Both the position numbers and the translations under genes were made by a program. Below are positions 6,551 to 6,609 of a stretch of DNA of 6,609 nt, in pieces (position 1 is the stretch's first letter; each line of letters starts with the position of its first letter). The stretch lies in assembly GCA_029050415.1 (NCBI GenBank), contig JAIDMU010000152.1, positions 1 through 6,609 of the forward strand. The letters are read 5' to 3'. The notes under the pieces were generated by a model. That model was not told the DNA's origin and did no database searches. It saw only the letters and a list, made by a program, of their open reading frames with translations. The DNA is from Malacoplasma sp. (GTDB lineage Bacteria; Bacillota_I; Bacilli_A; Mycoplasmatales; Mycoplasmoidaceae).

Positions 6551-6609
6551 CTGTCTCTGCTACCCATCTCCGCGCCCCCGAGACAAGCGGCAAGCTCGTC
6601 TGCCGTCTG
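6551..6609 (+). other. Illumina Nextera adapter read-through (non-genomic)
   Basis: Base composition changes abruptly from AT-rich to GC-rich at 6551. Positions 6551-6584 match the 34-base Nextera read-through adapter (mosaic end plus read-2 primer site, beginning CTGTCTCT and ending CGAGAC) with five substitutions. Positions 6585-6592 (AAGCGGCA) occupy the 8-base i7 index and differ by one base from the standard index AAGAGGCA. Positions 6593-6609 match the start of the P7 flow-cell sequence with three substitutions. All nine differences are A-to-C or T-to-G, with no indel in 59 bases. Adapter identity is from memory of the Nextera design; the match in three consecutive modules makes chance very unlikely. 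Confidence 0.97.

Noticed and set aside
6551..6609. GC-rich terminal segment as a sign of horizontal transfer or a mobile-element boundary
   Set aside because: It matches the Nextera adapter, index and P7 modules in order and length, so it is a sequencing artefact.

Overview
The window comes from an AT-rich mollicute that reads UGA as tryptophan (genetic code 4). Every recognisable gene is interrupted by in-frame TGA unless TGA is read as Trp. By my count the five complete genes that contain Trp use TGA 28 times and TGG once. Gene content fits the Spiroplasma / Entomoplasma / Mycoplasma mycoides side of the Mollicutes, but I cannot name a genus from the sequence alone.

Layout. Positions 1-67 hold the probable tail of an upstream gene and a strong intrinsic terminator. 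Positions 68-3902 are a glycerol operon: a promoter, a 5' leader with two perfect stem-loops, then glpF (glycerol facilitator), glpO (FAD-dependent glycerol-3-phosphate oxidase) and glpK (glycerol kinase), closed by a terminator. Glycerol enters through GlpF and GlpK phosphorylates it. GlpO then oxidises glycerol-3-phosphate to DHAP, which feeds glycolysis and releases H2O2, a known cytotoxic product in pathogenic mycoplasmas. Positions 3997-4896 encode a Cof-type HAD phosphatase.

Positions 4921-6117 form a compact two-gene unit with its own promoter and terminator. The first gene encodes a Panacea (SocA-like, DUF4065) protein. Nine bases after it comes a 175-residue protein that I do not recognise. 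Panacea proteins are established antitoxins and chaperones for many unrelated toxins, so this pair is a candidate toxin-antitoxin module with an undescribed toxin. It is the most interesting biology in the window.

Positions 6118-6397 hold no convincing gene, apart from a terminator-like hairpin on the minus strand. The 5' end of an unrecognised gene starts at 6398. The last 59 bases (6551-6609) are not genomic. They match the Illumina Nextera read-through adapter, an 8-base index and the start of the flow-cell P7 adapter, with nine substitutions that are all A-to-C or T-to-G. The window therefore ends at an untrimmed contig end, and the last reading frame is a gene-adapter chimera.
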